In this document: positions 26,541 through 35,583 of the stretch, one piece after another
Position numbering within the stretch: position 1 is the first letter of the stretch
How the letters are laid out: each line of letters opens with the position of its first letter
Made by a program: the position numbers and the translations under genes
Notes under the pieces: model-generated
The model's database searches: none
What the model saw: the letters and a program-made list of their open reading frames with translations, nothing else
What the model was told of the DNA's origin: nothing
NCBI RefSeq assembly: GCF_009834365.1
Contig: NZ_CP041348.1
Coordinates: 3,467,501 to 3,527,401 of the forward strand
DNA length: 59,901 nt
DNA from: Komagataeibacter xylinus
GTDB lineage: Bacteria; Pseudomonadota; Alphaproteobacteria; Acetobacterales; Acetobacteraceae
Direction of reading: 5' to 3'

Positions 26541-27278
26541 ATGAGCGTTGCCCCTCCCCCCTCGAAGCCCGAGAACGAAGCGGCCCTGGTCCTGTTTTCC
26601 GGCGGCCAGGATTCGGCCACCTGCCTTGCCTGGGCGCTGGCGCAGTTTGGCCGGGTGGAAACGCTGGGCTTTGATTACGGGCAGCGGCATGCAGTGGAAC
26701 TGGAATGCCGCGCCACGCTGCGCGATGGCATGGCGCGGCTCAACCCCACATGGGCGCAGCGCCTCGGCGCCGATCACACGCTTGACCTTGCAGCCCTTGG
26801 CACCGTGTCGGACACGGCACTGACGCGTGAGGCGGAAATTGCGCTGACCGAGGGCGGGCTACCCAACACCTTCGTGCCCGGTCGCAACATCATTTTCCTC
26901 ACCTTCGCCGCAGCCCTGGCCGCGCGCCGCAATATCCGCCACATCGTGACCGGCGTGTGCGAGACAGATTATTCCGGCTACCCCGACTGCCGCGATGACA
27001 CGATCAAGTCCCTGCAGGTGACCCTCAACCTGGGCATGGCCAGTCATTACATCCTCCATACCCCGCTCATGTGGATCGACAAGGCCCAGACATGGGATCT
27101 GGCCGAGCAGATGGGCGGCGATGCGCTGGTGCAACTGATCAACCACGAGAGCCATAGCTGCTACATCGGCACGCGGGGCGTGCTGCATGAATGGGGCCAT
27201 GGGTGTGGCACATGCCCGGCCTGCCTGCTGCGCAAGGCGGGGTGGGAGCGGTTCATGGCACAAAAACACCATGTTTGA
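26541..27278 (+). CDS. queC: 7-cyano-7-deazaguanine synthase
   Basis: 245 residues: PP-loop [12 protein letters not shown] for [24 protein letters not shown], and the C-terminal zinc site [15 protein letters not shown]. It turns 7-carboxy-7-deazaguanine into preQ0 with ATP and ammonia. Start ATG 26541 is 2 nt after the queE stop. Full length. Confidence 0.95.
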   Translation: MSVAPPPSKPENEAALVLFSGGQDSATCLAWALAQFGRVETLGFDYGQRHAVELECRATLRDGMARLNPTWAQRLGADHTLDLAALGTVSDTALTREAEIALTEGGLPNTFVPGRNIIFLTFAAALAARRNIRHIVTGVCETDYSGYPDCRDDTIKSLQVTLNLGMASHYILHTPLMWIDKAQTWDLAEQMGGDALVQLINHESHSCYIGTRGVLHEWGHGCGTCPACLLRKAGWERFMAQKHHV

Positions 27279-27798
27279 ACTGGTCTTCAGCCGCCGCTTT
27301 TCCATGGCGCACCGGCTGCTGGCAGGCAGCAGCGAGCGCTGCGCCCTGCCGCACGGGCATAATGAATATGTGCGCGTGCACCTGCGCGCAACAACACCCG
27401 CACCGCTTGATGGCAGCACCAACATGCTCGTGCCCTTCGAACGCGCCAAAGGCGTGTGGCACGGCTTTATCGACAACCATGTTGACCATGCACTGCAACT
27501 TGGCGAGGGCGACCCGCTTCTGGGCTGGTTCCACGCGCATGAACCACAGCGCGCGGCCCGCATCATGGTCACGCCGGGCGACCCCACGACCGAGCTGCTG
27601 GCCTGCCTGCTCATGGCCAAGCTCAATGCCTTCCTTGCCGCCGATGGCGGGGCACTCACCTGTGCGGCCATCGAAATACAAGAAACGCCCACCAACACGG
27701 TCCGTTACACCGGCGACCCGCTCGCGGTCCTGCCCCAGCCCCGTGCGGCCCCCCAATGCTGGTGGCGGCGCGCGGACATGACCATAGCCGACACCTGA
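27271..27798 (+). CDS. queD: 6-carboxy-5,6,7,8-tetrahydropterin synthase
   Basis: 175 residues of the PTPS/QueD fold: FSMAHRLL (zinc His) and LPHGHNEYV (HGH zinc ligands), with VDHALQLG as the usual HxxLN-like segment and [12 protein letters not shown] containing the catalytic Glu. It makes 6-carboxytetrahydropterin from dihydroneopterin triphosphate. It is longer than E. coli QueD (about 120), with a C-terminal Trp-Trp-Arg-Arg tail. The ATG at 27271 overlaps the queC stop by 8 nt. Confidence 0.88.
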   Translation: MFELVFSRRFSMAHRLLAGSSERCALPHGHNEYVRVHLRATTPAPLDGSTNMLVPFERAKGVWHGFIDNHVDHALQLGEGDPLLGWFHAHEPQRAARIMVTPGDPTTELLACLLMAKLNAFLAADGGALTCAAIEIQETPTNTVRYTGDPLAVLPQPRAAPQCWWRRADMTIADT

Positions 27799-27826
27799 TC
27801 CTACCCTGAAAGGCCCCGTTTTTTAC

Positions 27827-29287
27827 ATGTCAGCACTCGCCCGCTACCGCCACGAATGGTTCGGCAACATCACGCGCGACACCCTGGCCGGGATGGTCGG
27901 AACGTTCGCGCTGATCCCCGAGGTCATCGCTTTTTCCTTCGTGGCGGGGGTAGACCCGACCGTTGGCCTTTATGCCTCCTTTGTCATCAGCGTGGTCATT
28001 GCGTTCACGGGCGGGCGGTCGGGCATGATCTCGGGGGCCGCGGGCTCGGTGGCGCTGGTAGCGGCGGCGCTGGTGCGCGGGCATGGCGTGCAGTACCTGC
28101 TGGCGGCGACCCTCCTGTGCGGCCTGCTGCAGGTTGTGTTCGGCATCCTCAAGCTTGACGTGCTCATGCGCTACGTCTCGCGCCCGGTGCGCACCGGGTT
28201 CGTCAACGCGCTGGCCATCCTGATCTTTTCGGCCCAGTTGCCACACATGCTGCATGTCACGTGGCATACCTATGCAATGATCGCGCTGGGGCTTGTCATC
28301 ATCTACACGGTGCCGCGCTTTTTTACCGCCATCCCCTCGCCGCTCATCTGCATCGTGGTGCTCACGGCGGTAGCCGTGGCCTACCCCATGCCGCTGCACA
28401 CGGTAGCCGATCTGGGCCGCCTACCCGACAGCCTGCCGCATCTGGTCTGGCCCGATGTGCCCTTCTCGCTTGATACGCTAGGCATCATCGCGCCTTACGC
28501 CCTGGCCATGGCCAGCGTGGGCGTGCTCGAATCCATGATGACCGCCCGCGTGGTCGATGACATGACCGACACCCACAGCAGCAAAAAGCAGGAATGCATG
28601 GGCCTTGGCGTGGCCAACATTGCGGTGGGCCTGTTTGGCGGCATTGCGGGTTGCGGCATGATTGGCCAGACGGTGGGCAACCTGCGCTATGGCGGGCGGG
28701 GGCGGCTTTCCACCTTCGTGGCGGGTGCATTCCTGCTACTGCTGATGGTTGCCCTGCGGCCATGGGTGGCGCAGGTGCCGGTGGCAGCCCTTGTCGCGAT
28801 CATGATCATGGTCTCGGCCAGCACATTCTCATGGGGTTCGCTGCGTGATCTCGCGCACCACCCGCGCACGACCAGCATCATCATGCTGGCCACCGTGGCG
28901 GTTGTGGTGGGCACGCATGACCTTGCGGCAGGCGTGGCCGTGGGCGTGCTGCTCAATGGCCTGTTCTTCGCCTTTCAGGTGTCGAACATGCTGTCGGTCA
29001 CCAGCACGCTCTCGCCCGACGGCTACAGCCGCACCTATATCGTGAACGGGCAGGTGTTCTTTGCGTCATCGGACGGGTTTACCGATGCATTCGACCTGCA
29101 TGATACCGCCCGCGACATCACCATCGATCTCAACCACGCCCATCTGTGGGACATGACGGCAGCAGGCGCAGTGGAAGAACTGGTGGGCCGGATGAAGGCG
29201 CAGGGCATGCTGGTGCGCCTGACCGGGCTGAACACGGCCAGCACCACGCTGATCGAGCGGCATACCGAACTGGACAGCCTGGCCTGA
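27827..29287 (+). CDS. SulP family anion transporter with STAS domain
   Basis: 486 residues: about 10-12 hydrophobic segments (about 20-390) with the SulP signature [14 protein letters not shown] and [15 protein letters not shown], then a cytoplasmic STAS domain at about 405-486 ([27 protein letters not shown]). Substrates in the family include sulfate, bicarbonate and dicarboxylates. No sulfate assimilation or carbonic anhydrase gene is adjacent, so the substrate stays open. The transmembrane part is about 50 residues shorter than that of many SulP proteins. Confidence 0.85.
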   Translation: MSALARYRHEWFGNITRDTLAGMVGTFALIPEVIAFSFVAGVDPTVGLYASFVISVVIAFTGGRSGMISGAAGSVALVAAALVRGHGVQYLLAATLLCGLLQVVFGILKLDVLMRYVSRPVRTGFVNALAILIFSAQLPHMLHVTWHTYAMIALGLVIIYTVPRFFTAIPSPLICIVVLTAVAVAYPMPLHTVADLGRLPDSLPHLVWPDVPFSLDTLGIIAPYALAMASVGVLESMMTARVVDDMTDTHSSKKQECMGLGVANIAVGLFGGIAGCGMIGQTVGNLRYGGRGRLSTFVAGAFLLLLMVALRPWVAQVPVAALVAIMIMVSASTFSWGSLRDLAHHPRTTSIIMLATVAVVVGTHDLAAGVAVGVLLNGLFFAFQVSNMLSVTSTLSPDGYSRTYIVNGQVFFASSDGFTDAFDLHDTARDITIDLNHAHLWDMTAAGAVEELVGRMKAQGMLVRLTGLNTASTTLIERHTELDSLA

Positions 29288-29320
29288 GCAGAATGGGGCT
29301 GCATGCCCCTCCTGCTCTTT
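29286..29320 (+). terminator. probable intrinsic terminator after the SulP gene
   Basis: GAGCAG (29286-29291) pairs with CTGCTC, and an inner GGGGC pairs with GCCCC, with a small internal mismatch; the stem is followed by TTTTCCC. The hairpin begins at the SulP stop codon. Confidence 0.6.
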
Positions 29321-29345
29321 TCCCGGGTTTTGCCTGAAAAGGCCG

Positions 29346-29440
29346 CCCGGGAAATATCCTGAAAATCATAAAGAAATTGCAGGTGAAGCTTTTTAAAAAG
29401 CTTCACGGGACGCAGCCTTCCCCGCTTGCTGAAAAGCGGG
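29346..29440. repeat. dispersed palindromic element, copy B (partial), after the SulP gene
   Basis: Core: GTGAAGCTTTTT (29383-29394) directly followed by its reverse complement (29395-29406), a perfect 24-bp palindrome with no loop. A second stem CCCGCTT (29421-29427)/AAGCGGG (29434-29440) stands where the CGCC/GGCG stem is in other copies. Upstream, the AATATCCTGAAA block (from about 29353) is shared with copy D. The 415-nt gap between 29288 and 29702 also holds a terminator and a possible small gene. Confidence 0.65.
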
Positions 29441-29477
29441 TCAGCCTGACTGGCTAAGGCACGATCGGAAACCGTCC

Positions 29478-29603
29478 CTACAGGTCCAGCCCTTCAATGA
29501 TCCGCGCGGCAAGCTGGGCATGCAGGTGCTGGTCATGGCAGAACCAGACATCCTTTTCCGTAACGCCGTCTGCCTCGAAAGGCCGACGGCAAGGTGCGTT
29601 CAT
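29478..29603 (-). CDS. possible small protein (41 aa), unknown
   Basis: A 42-codon frame too short for standard gene lists: begins MNAPCRRPFEADGV, contains DVWFCHDQHLHAQ and ends ARIIEGLDL before TAG. Codon third positions are strongly G/C, as in nearby real genes, and the C-terminus looks like an amphipathic helix. A weak AAGG lies about 14 nt before the ATG. It may be a real small protein or the surviving 3' end of a larger gene. I do not recognise a family. Confidence 0.35.
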   Translation of the reverse strand: MNAPCRRPFEADGVTEKDVWFCHDQHLHAQLAARIIEGLDL

Positions 29604-29702
29604 CTGTCATGAAGTTGCCTTGCCGGGCTGAACGATCACCCTTAACCTTATATCGAAAAAAATTGCCTGCAGTGCGCATGCGCTCCACAGGGCATCGGGC
29701 TG

Positions 29703-30608
29703 CTATTTCCCGCTTTTTCCTGCCGTGTCTTTAGCCGCGGTTGCGGCCGGTGCCGCAAAGGGATCGGCAACCGGGGCCGTACCCGCAAGTTTGGCCCACT
29801 GGTCGGCTGCCGTCGTATCGCCGGCCTGCCGCGCGCTCTGGCTGGCGCGGGCATAAAGCTGGGCTGCAGCCTGCACATTGCCTGCCTTGGTCGCCGCACG
29901 GGCGGCTACGCCAAGGGCGCGGGCCATGTCACGGTAATGCACCTGTGTCTGGCGGATGGTCGCGGCCTGCAGCGCATCCTGCCAGGCGGTCTGGGCACTG
30001 CCGCCGGTGGCGAGCAGGTTACGGGCCGCCATCTCCTTGCCATCTGCGGTCCAGCTATCGGGCAGCTTGCCGGTCAGTGTTTCGAAATACGCCGCGACCG
30101 AGGCAAGTGTCGCGCCATCCCCGCTCTCATCGGCAATCAGCCCGCGAATGAACTGGCCTTTCTCGGCAATGTCAGGATCCTGCGCACCTGCGGCAAGGGC
30201 AGCCTGTTTCGCGGCTTCGGCCTCGCGGCCCAGTCGGTGCAGCGCACCAGCCTGCACCAGGTCCAGCCCCGTATCATCGGTGGCCTGCCCGCGCAGCGCC
30301 ACCGCCGCGCGGGTTGAGGTGATGGTGGCCAAGGCATCCTGCGGCTTGTTTTCATCAAGCTGCACGGTGGCCAGATTGTAGCCTGCATCGCCTATGGCCG
30401 TTACATCATCACGCGCTACGGCACGCTGGCCTGCCGCGCGGTACTGCTGCTCGGCCACCGCAAGCCGGTCAAGCCCTACGGCATCGTGCCCGGTATCCAT
30501 ATCCTGCGACAGGGTGCTGTCGGTCGGGGGGGCGGCCTTCTGTGCCCCGCCGCAGGCGGCAAGGGCCAGTGCCAGGCCCAGGGTCGCGTAGTTTTTTTTC
30601 ATCTTCAT
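29703..30608 (-). CDS. lipoprotein with TPR-like helical repeats, last gene of the Mce/Mla operon
   Basis: 301 residues. A lipoprotein signal peptide is clear: MKMKKN, a hydrophobic stretch, then ALAAC-GG with the modified Cys. The mature part is Ala/Gln-rich and helical, with repeated A...A..Y..A patterns such as VAEQQYRAAGQ and AAQLYARASQ, suggesting tetratricopeptide-type repeats. The start overlaps the MlaD-like stop (ATGA), so it is co-translated with the transporter. It could be the envelope-side or outer-membrane partner of the Mce protein, by position only. No homology to MlaC or MlaA is visible. Confidence 0.7.
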   Translation of the reverse strand: MKMKKNYATLGLALALAACGGAQKAAPPTDSTLSQDMDTGHDAVGLDRLAVAEQQYRAAGQRAVARDDVTAIGDAGYNLATVQLDENKPQDALATITSTRAAVALRGQATDDTGLDLVQAGALHRLGREAEAAKQAALAAGAQDPDIAEKGQFIRGLIADESGDGATLASVAAYFETLTGKLPDSWTADGKEMAARNLLATGGSAQTAWQDALQAATIRQTQVHYRDMARALGVAARAATKAGNVQAAAQLYARASQSARQAGDTTAADQWAKLAGTAPVADPFAAPAATAAKDTAGKSGK

Positions 30609-31555
30609 GGCTGCACCTTCTGCGCGGGAAGACGGGCGTGGCGCTGCTTCACCTTGTTGCCGCTGCCACCCAGCAGCCACATGCCCCGCATCTGGTCAAC
30701 CAGCTTCTGCAGGCTGCTGGCCGTGGTCTGGGCCTGCACCAGAAGGACCGGCAGCTGCTGGCTGGCATCCTTCAGGTTGCCGGTAATGGCGGGCGTGGCA
30801 TTGCTCAGGTCGCCCGTCGCCTTCTGCACGTTGCTCATCGAGGCACTGGCCTTGTCCATAACGACGGCAAGCTGCTTCTCGATCGGGGTCAACTGGCTGA
30901 CCGTGGCGTCAAGGCTGGTGATCATCTGTTCCGCCTGGCGGATCAGGTCATCATTGGTCATGAGCCGCCCGATGGAGCCCTTGCCCGCATGCATGTCGGT
31001 AATGGTGGCATCCAGCGTTGCCATCATGTGCTGGGCGTTATCAAGAACAGGGATCACACGGTCGCGGATGTCACTGAAGGTCTGGGTAATGGTATCGGCC
31101 GGGTTGGGCGCGTTGGTGGCACTGAGCACGGCATAGCTCCAGTCCAGCTTCTCGCCCACGCCACGCGAGATGTCGATATAGCTCGCCCCCGCCACAACGA
31201 AACGCTTGCGGATGATGGCCGTGCTGTCATGGCGGATATAGGGTTCGATATCCGGATCGATCTCGGCCACGGCGTACATGCCGCCCGACGGGTTGATGCG
31301 CACGCGGCGCACCGTGCCCGCATGGATGCCCATCACCTCAAGGTCATCGCCAACGGAAAGACCGCTCACCCCGTCTTCTGGCAGGACGATGCGCAGCCGA
31401 CCCGCGGGCGTGAGCCAGTCGCGCAGCACGCCAGCCTCGATTACCGCGCCAAACAGGATGATCAGGGCGACCAGAACAAGGATGCCCACCCATTCATCGG
31501 CGTAACGGACGCGCACAAGCTGCCGGATTCCGTCTGACTGTTGTTTCTGCACCAT
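30605..31555 (-). CDS. MlaD/Mce-family substrate-binding protein
   Basis: 316 residues: one N-terminal transmembrane helix (about 22-42), an MCE domain at about 52-131 with the typical VSGLSVGDDLEVMGIHAGTV and the strand ASYIDISRG, then a long helical region (about 145-290). MCE proteins form hexameric rings in the periplasm that pass lipids between membranes. The long helical tail resembles needle-forming Mce proteins more than short MlaD. Start ATG 31555 shares one base with the preceding stop (TAATG). It works with the permease and degenerate ABC subunit upstream. Confidence 0.85.
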   Translation of the reverse strand: MVQKQQSDGIRQLVRVRYADEWVGILVLVALIILFGAVIEAGVLRDWLTPAGRLRIVLPEDGVSGLSVGDDLEVMGIHAGTVRRVRINPSGGMYAVAEIDPDIEPYIRHDSTAIIRKRFVVAGASYIDISRGVGEKLDWSYAVLSATNAPNPADTITQTFSDIRDRVIPVLDNAQHMMATLDATITDMHAGKGSIGRLMTNDDLIRQAEQMITSLDATVSQLTPIEKQLAVVMDKASASMSNVQKATGDLSNATPAITGNLKDASQQLPVLLVQAQTTASSLQKLVDQMRGMWLLGGSGNKVKQRHARLPAQKVQP

Positions 31556-32250
31556 TACACCACCCGCAGGGAAAAAAGACCTTCGTCGAGAAGGCGCATG
31601 TGGATATTCACCGCCTTGCGATATGCATGCCACGCAGCAGAGGAGCGGACGAACCACAGCACCCCGCAGCCACGGTCGCGCGCGGCGGTCATCGTCTCAA
31701 AAAACGGCAGGACCGTCTCTTCTGGCAGCATGTCGGAAATATCTTCCAGTATCAGCAGGTCTGGCCGCCCCATGAAGGCGCGCACGCAGGCCGCCCGTGC
31801 CAGATCCGCGCCTGAAAGCCGGTCTGGCGCGGTAATGGGCAGGCCGGGAAAGCCGAATGTATGCCCAAGCTCGGTTGCGCGCCGGACCACGTGCTCGAAC
31901 GGGTCTGTCGTATGGTACAGGTGTGGCAGCATGATGTTGAGATGCGTGCCAAACAGGCTCAGCCAGCTGCCATGGCGCGAGATACGGCCAATACGCCCGC
32001 GCAGCGCATTGAGCTGCCGGTCATACAGCGTGCTCCAGTCCAGCCCCATGAACTTGATGCTGCCCTGCGTGAGCGGGATCATGCCCGTGCACAGATCAGC
32101 GAACATGGCGGCGCGCTCGAAGTCACGGCAGTCGATCACCGCGCATTCGCCTGGCATGATGCGCAGGTTGTAGGGCGCGGGCATGAGGCCGCTTTCCTCG
32201 AACGAAGGTACGGCATCGCGTAGTTCCAGCAGGGGCGCGTTTGCTGCCAT
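31555..32250 (-). CDS. degenerate ABC-transporter ATPase subunit (MlaF-like pseudo-ATPase)
   Basis: 231 residues aligning over the full length of an ABC ATPase, but with catalytic motifs altered. Where Walker A should be (39-48) the sequence is IDCRDFERAA, with no GxxGxGK(S/T) and no Lys. The Q-loop position reads SRHGSW (no Gln). Walker B reads LLILEDIS, with the order of acidic residues changed. The H-loop region reads FVRSSAAW (no His). The signature LSGADLARA is preserved, as are length and frame, so this is not a broken gene. It probably cannot hydrolyse ATP alone and may be a structural or regulatory partner. It is coupled to the permease (2-nt gap) and the Mce gene. Confidence 0.8.
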   Translation of the reverse strand: MAANAPLLELRDAVPSFEESGLMPAPYNLRIMPGECAVIDCRDFERAAMFADLCTGMIPLTQGSIKFMGLDWSTLYDRQLNALRGRIGRISRHGSWLSLFGTHLNIMLPHLYHTTDPFEHVVRRATELGHTFGFPGLPITAPDRLSGADLARAACVRAFMGRPDLLILEDISDMLPEETVLPFFETMTAARDRGCGVLWFVRSSAAWHAYRKAVNIHMRLLDEGLFSLRVV

Positions 32251-32252
32251 GG

Positions 32253-33149
32253 TCAGAAATCCAGCATGAAGAGGATATTGACCACCAGCACCAGCATGAT
32301 CCCGCGGGCAAAGCCGCGCGGCATGATGGTGGCCATCGTATCGTTACTGCTTACGGTCAGCCCCGAAATGCACGCCCCCAGCCCGACAAAGAAACCGACC
32401 AGCACGAATTTGAGCGGGATGACGAGGTAATCCCACGTGGTCATGGCGGCCAGCACGTTGAAGAAGAACGTCCAGACCGAGGACGTGATCGCCCCGCTGG
32501 CATGTGCCACCACGAAACCCATGAGCAGCGATACGACCGCGAAGATCATGCCAAGCGTAAAGCCGCCCACCGTAAAGGCAAAGGTGCGCGGCATGACCAG
32601 TACGAGGAAGGGATCGATGCCCCGCGCCTGCAGGCCACGTACTTCGCCGCCAAGCACCATCATGCCGATCTCGGTCAGTGACAGCATGCCGCTACGACCC
32701 ATCAGGATGATCCCCACGAGAATGGGCGAGATTTCACGCACCAGCACCGAGACCAGGATCGAGCCTGTCATCTGCGCCATGCCAGCATAACCCAGCCAGT
32801 ACGCCGCCTGCGACACGACCATGAGGCCCGCGAGTGTTGCGGTAATGACAATGCTCAGAAAACCGCCACCAATCACCTGCCGCAAGGTGGCGCGAAATTC
32901 ATAGATGACCGGCCTGCGCCATGAATTGGGGCGCAGGCTCTCGCGCAGCGTGCCCCACCCCGCCCCGATCAGCAGCAGCGTGAAGCGGACCTGATGGCGC
33001 GTCAGCCGCCCCAGCGCGGCAAGCCATGGCGCAAAACGCCCGACCAGCGTGGCGAAGCGGCCGGTGTCCCTGCTCTCCTCTGGCGGGGCCATCTGGGCCA
33101 GCACGCTTGATGCCTCCTGTTCGGGCGGCGGGGAAGCGTTTTCTGTCAT
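32253..33149 (-). CDS. MlaE-family ABC permease
   Basis: 298 residues with five to six hydrophobic segments of the MlaE/YrbE family. The ATPase-contacting helix region is recognisable as GGEVRGLQARGIDPF, followed by the conserved LVMPR. The first ~60 residues are a hydrophilic extension rich in Pro/Glu. It forms the membrane dimer onto which the Mce ring docks. It overlaps the upstream sensor gene by ATGA. Its presumed ATPase partner next door is degenerate, so a working ATPase may be borrowed from another operon. Confidence 0.88.
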   Translation of the reverse strand: MTENASPPPEQEASSVLAQMAPPEESRDTGRFATLVGRFAPWLAALGRLTRHQVRFTLLLIGAGWGTLRESLRPNSWRRPVIYEFRATLRQVIGGGFLSIVITATLAGLMVVSQAAYWLGYAGMAQMTGSILVSVLVREISPILVGIILMGRSGMLSLTEIGMMVLGGEVRGLQARGIDPFLVLVMPRTFAFTVGGFTLGMIFAVVSLLMGFVVAHASGAITSSVWTFFFNVLAAMTTWDYLVIPLKFVLVGFFVGLGACISGLTVSSNDTMATIMPRGFARGIMLVLVVNILFMLDF

Positions 33150-35509
33150 CGCCGCCCGGCCAGCACATAGGTGCGCGTCAGCCCCGCGCCGGGAATGAAG
33201 AAGCGCCCGCGCTCACGGAACAGGAAGTTCTGGCGCAGCTGGTGGTAGACATCCTCCGTCACCTGAATGGTGCCGACATCGGGCGCGCCCTGGGCCATCA
33301 TCTCGGCCATGCCCATGGCATCGCCCCACAGGTTGAAGGCCTGCGGCGCCTTGCCGAGCATGCCGCCAAAGACGGGGCCGACATCAATGCCGATGCGGAA
33401 GACGGGGTCAAGATCCTCCTTCGCCAGCACGGCCAGCGTGTTTTCACGCATCATCAGCGCCGCGTTGGCCATGCGGAAGACCGCACCCTTGTCGGGTGTA
33501 TGTGAGCAGCCCGCCACGCACACCACGCGGTGGCCGAGCATGCGGATGGAGAACAGCCCGCACTGACGGGCGATGTCCTGCAGCATGCCTGCCATCATAT
33601 CGATCAGCTTGAGGTTGGCCATCGGGTCGTTCTGGGCCGTCATGACCATGTCCGACAGGCTGATGACCATGATGGCTACGGCAGGGAAGAACCCTTCCAT
33701 ATTGGCCAGATCCTGCGCCGCAGGCTGGCCGTTCATGCCCAGGCTGCCGGGCGCGAGCAGGAAGCCCTGGTTGGGATCATGCGCCACTTCATCAGGCGAA
33801 GGCTCGGATTCCAGTTCCTCACGCGCGGCGGCGACCGCCGTGTAATGCTGCGCCGAGAAGCGTGCCGCCGTAACGCCTGCCACCATTTCCACGAAATGGG
33901 AGACCACCTCCGCCCGCGGCGCATCCTCAAGCGTGATCACGCCCACCGGGCCGCTGCTGCCCAGGATGGGGCTGCAAAACAGCGCCCGGCTGCCAAACGA
34001 GCGCATGTAGATGCGGTAGAACGACCCGACCCGCTCATCGGCCGCCGCATTTTCCGTTGTCAGCGCATCACCATGCGAGACGGCATCGAAGAAGGTCTTG
34101 AGGTCCGTTGTGGCCATCTCGAAGCCACCGGAATGCACATCTTGCTGCCGGTCGTAGGAATCGATGCACATCAGCGTGTGCCCGTCATGCAGGATGCGCC
34201 AGATGGCGGCCCGCCGGGCATGGGACTGATCGGCCAGGGTCTCGGTCAGCAGCAGGGCATTGTCTTCCGGGTTGAACAGGTCCGGATAGGTCGCAACCGA
34301 CTGCAGGGCATGACTCTCGTAATTGGCCACGGCGCGGGAGCTGGCAATCTGCTCACGCATGCGGTCGGCCCGGCGCGCCTGCAGGAACAAAAGCAGCCCC
34401 AGCCCCGAGGCCAGCATCACGACCAGCACGGTAAAGAGCAGGTTCTGCCGCCCATCCGCCATGGCAAACTGCGAGAAATCATCCTCCGGCGCCACGAGCA
34501 GCAGCACCCAGCTATCGCTGCCAACCGGCAGGTTGGCGGTGATGGTGACGTAATTCTTGCCGTGAACCTTGACCGTGCGCGCGCCATCGCCATGAACGCG
34601 GTATTCGTCAAACGCCTTGGTCATGACCGGAAAGTGCTTGGGGTCGAGCTTCATCCTGTCGGGGTCGCCGCCTGCGGCGGCCTCGGCCTCCTGCATGCCG
34701 TGGCCTGCCAGCACATGCCCCTCGCGATCCATCAGGATGGCGTTGCCGCTCTCACCGATGCGCAGGGAATTGAGGAATTTGTTCAGATGCGCCAGCGACA
34801 TGTTGATGGCATAGACATAGGTCTTGTCGTCCATCCCCTTATAGGGAATGGCCGCCGTCAGCGTCAGCTGACGGGTCACTTCCACGATATAGGGATGGGT
34901 CCAGTGCAGTTGCCCTGCCTTGACTGTATCAGCAAACCAGGCATGGCCACGCGGGTCATAGCTGCCTGCGGGGGTCTGCCACTGCCTGAGCACCTTGCCG
35001 TTGGCATCACGCAGTTCATGGGTGAAGATGGGCGGCTTGTCCGCCTGCCGGACCAGGGTGGTCAGAGCCACCTGCTGATCGTTCTCGCCATGTTCGAGCG
35101 TGCTGAAATTGCCATCGCCGTCAGCGATATAGAATGACTGGATCTGCGGCACGTTGCGCAGCATGGTGCTGCTGTAGCCCATGAAGATCTTCTGTTCCAC
35201 CGCGGGCGCGCCATGTTCGAGCATGTCGCGTGCCACCACGCTGCCCGCCGATGCCGGAGCGAGGAAGGAATTGACTTCCTTGGCGATGTAATCCTGCTGG
35301 CTGACCAGCAGTTCATGCGTCAGGGCGAGCGCGCCGGTGCGCACCGTGCGGTAGGAGTGCCAGCCAAAGCCTGCGATGATGGCAATAATGCCCACCACGC
35401 ACCCCACGGGCACGCCCACATGCCGCAGGAAACGCTTGACCTGATCGGAAGGGGCAATCGTGGGATCGACAATCTCGTCCGTGGACAATGCTCTCTTCCT
35501 GTTCAACAC
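33146..35509 (-). CDS. dCache-GAF receptor with degenerate class III nucleotidyl cyclase domain
   Basis: 787 residues: TM helix (about 32-50), extracytoplasmic dCache-like sensor (55-345; segments FYIADGDGNFS, YDPRGHAWF, LMDREGHVLAG), second TM (355-378), GAF-like domain (about 395-550), and a cyclase-like domain (610-785). The last keeps the fold marker FRIGIDVGPVFGGMLGK, but the first metal Asp position reads VISLSDM (Asp to Ser), the second reads RMLGHRVV (GDA to GHR), and the GDTVNxAAR segment reads WGDAMGMAEMM, losing the transition-state Asn and Arg. It is therefore probably a catalytically dead cyclase that signals by conformation. It is the first gene of the Mce operon and overlaps the permease start. 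Confidence 0.8.
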   Translation of the reverse strand: MLNRKRALSTDEIVDPTIAPSDQVKRFLRHVGVPVGCVVGIIAIIAGFGWHSYRTVRTGALALTHELLVSQQDYIAKEVNSFLAPASAGSVVARDMLEHGAPAVEQKIFMGYSSTMLRNVPQIQSFYIADGDGNFSTLEHGENDQQVALTTLVRQADKPPIFTHELRDANGKVLRQWQTPAGSYDPRGHAWFADTVKAGQLHWTHPYIVEVTRQLTLTAAIPYKGMDDKTYVYAINMSLAHLNKFLNSLRIGESGNAILMDREGHVLAGHGMQEAEAAAGGDPDRMKLDPKHFPVMTKAFDEYRVHGDGARTVKVHGKNYVTITANLPVGSDSWVLLLVAPEDDFSQFAMADGRQNLLFTVLVVMLASGLGLLLFLQARRADRMREQIASSRAVANYESHALQSVATYPDLFNPEDNALLLTETLADQSHARRAAIWRILHDGHTLMCIDSYDRQQDVHSGGFEMATTDLKTFFDAVSHGDALTTENAAADERVGSFYRIYMRSFGSRALFCSPILGSSGPVGVITLEDAPRAEVVSHFVEMVAGVTAARFSAQHYTAVAAAREELESEPSPDEVAHDPNQGFLLAPGSLGMNGQPAAQDLANMEGFFPAVAIMVISLSDMVMTAQNDPMANLKLIDMMAGMLQDIARQCGLFSIRMLGHRVVCVAGCSHTPDKGAVFRMANAALMMRENTLAVLAKEDLDPVFRIGIDVGPVFGGMLGKAPQAFNLWGDAMGMAEMMAQGAPDVGTIQVTEDVYHQLRQNFLFRERGRFFIPGAGLTRTYVLAGRR

Positions 35510-35583
35510 ATCAGGGCCGGTGAAGGGACAAGACTAGACCAAAGCCACCCGAACAGCCACTCCCTTTGTTACATACCCCCTAT

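Noticed and set aside
29655..29690. Possible terminator of the Mce operon (GCGCATGCGC palindrome near a run of seven T)
   Set aside because: The palindrome is 11 nt away from the T-run and too short, so it does not form a standard intrinsic terminator.
33530..35137. 535-codon open frame on the plus strand
   Set aside because: It is antisense to the dCache-GAF receptor gene and has low-complexity His/Arg-rich composition with no recognisable domain.
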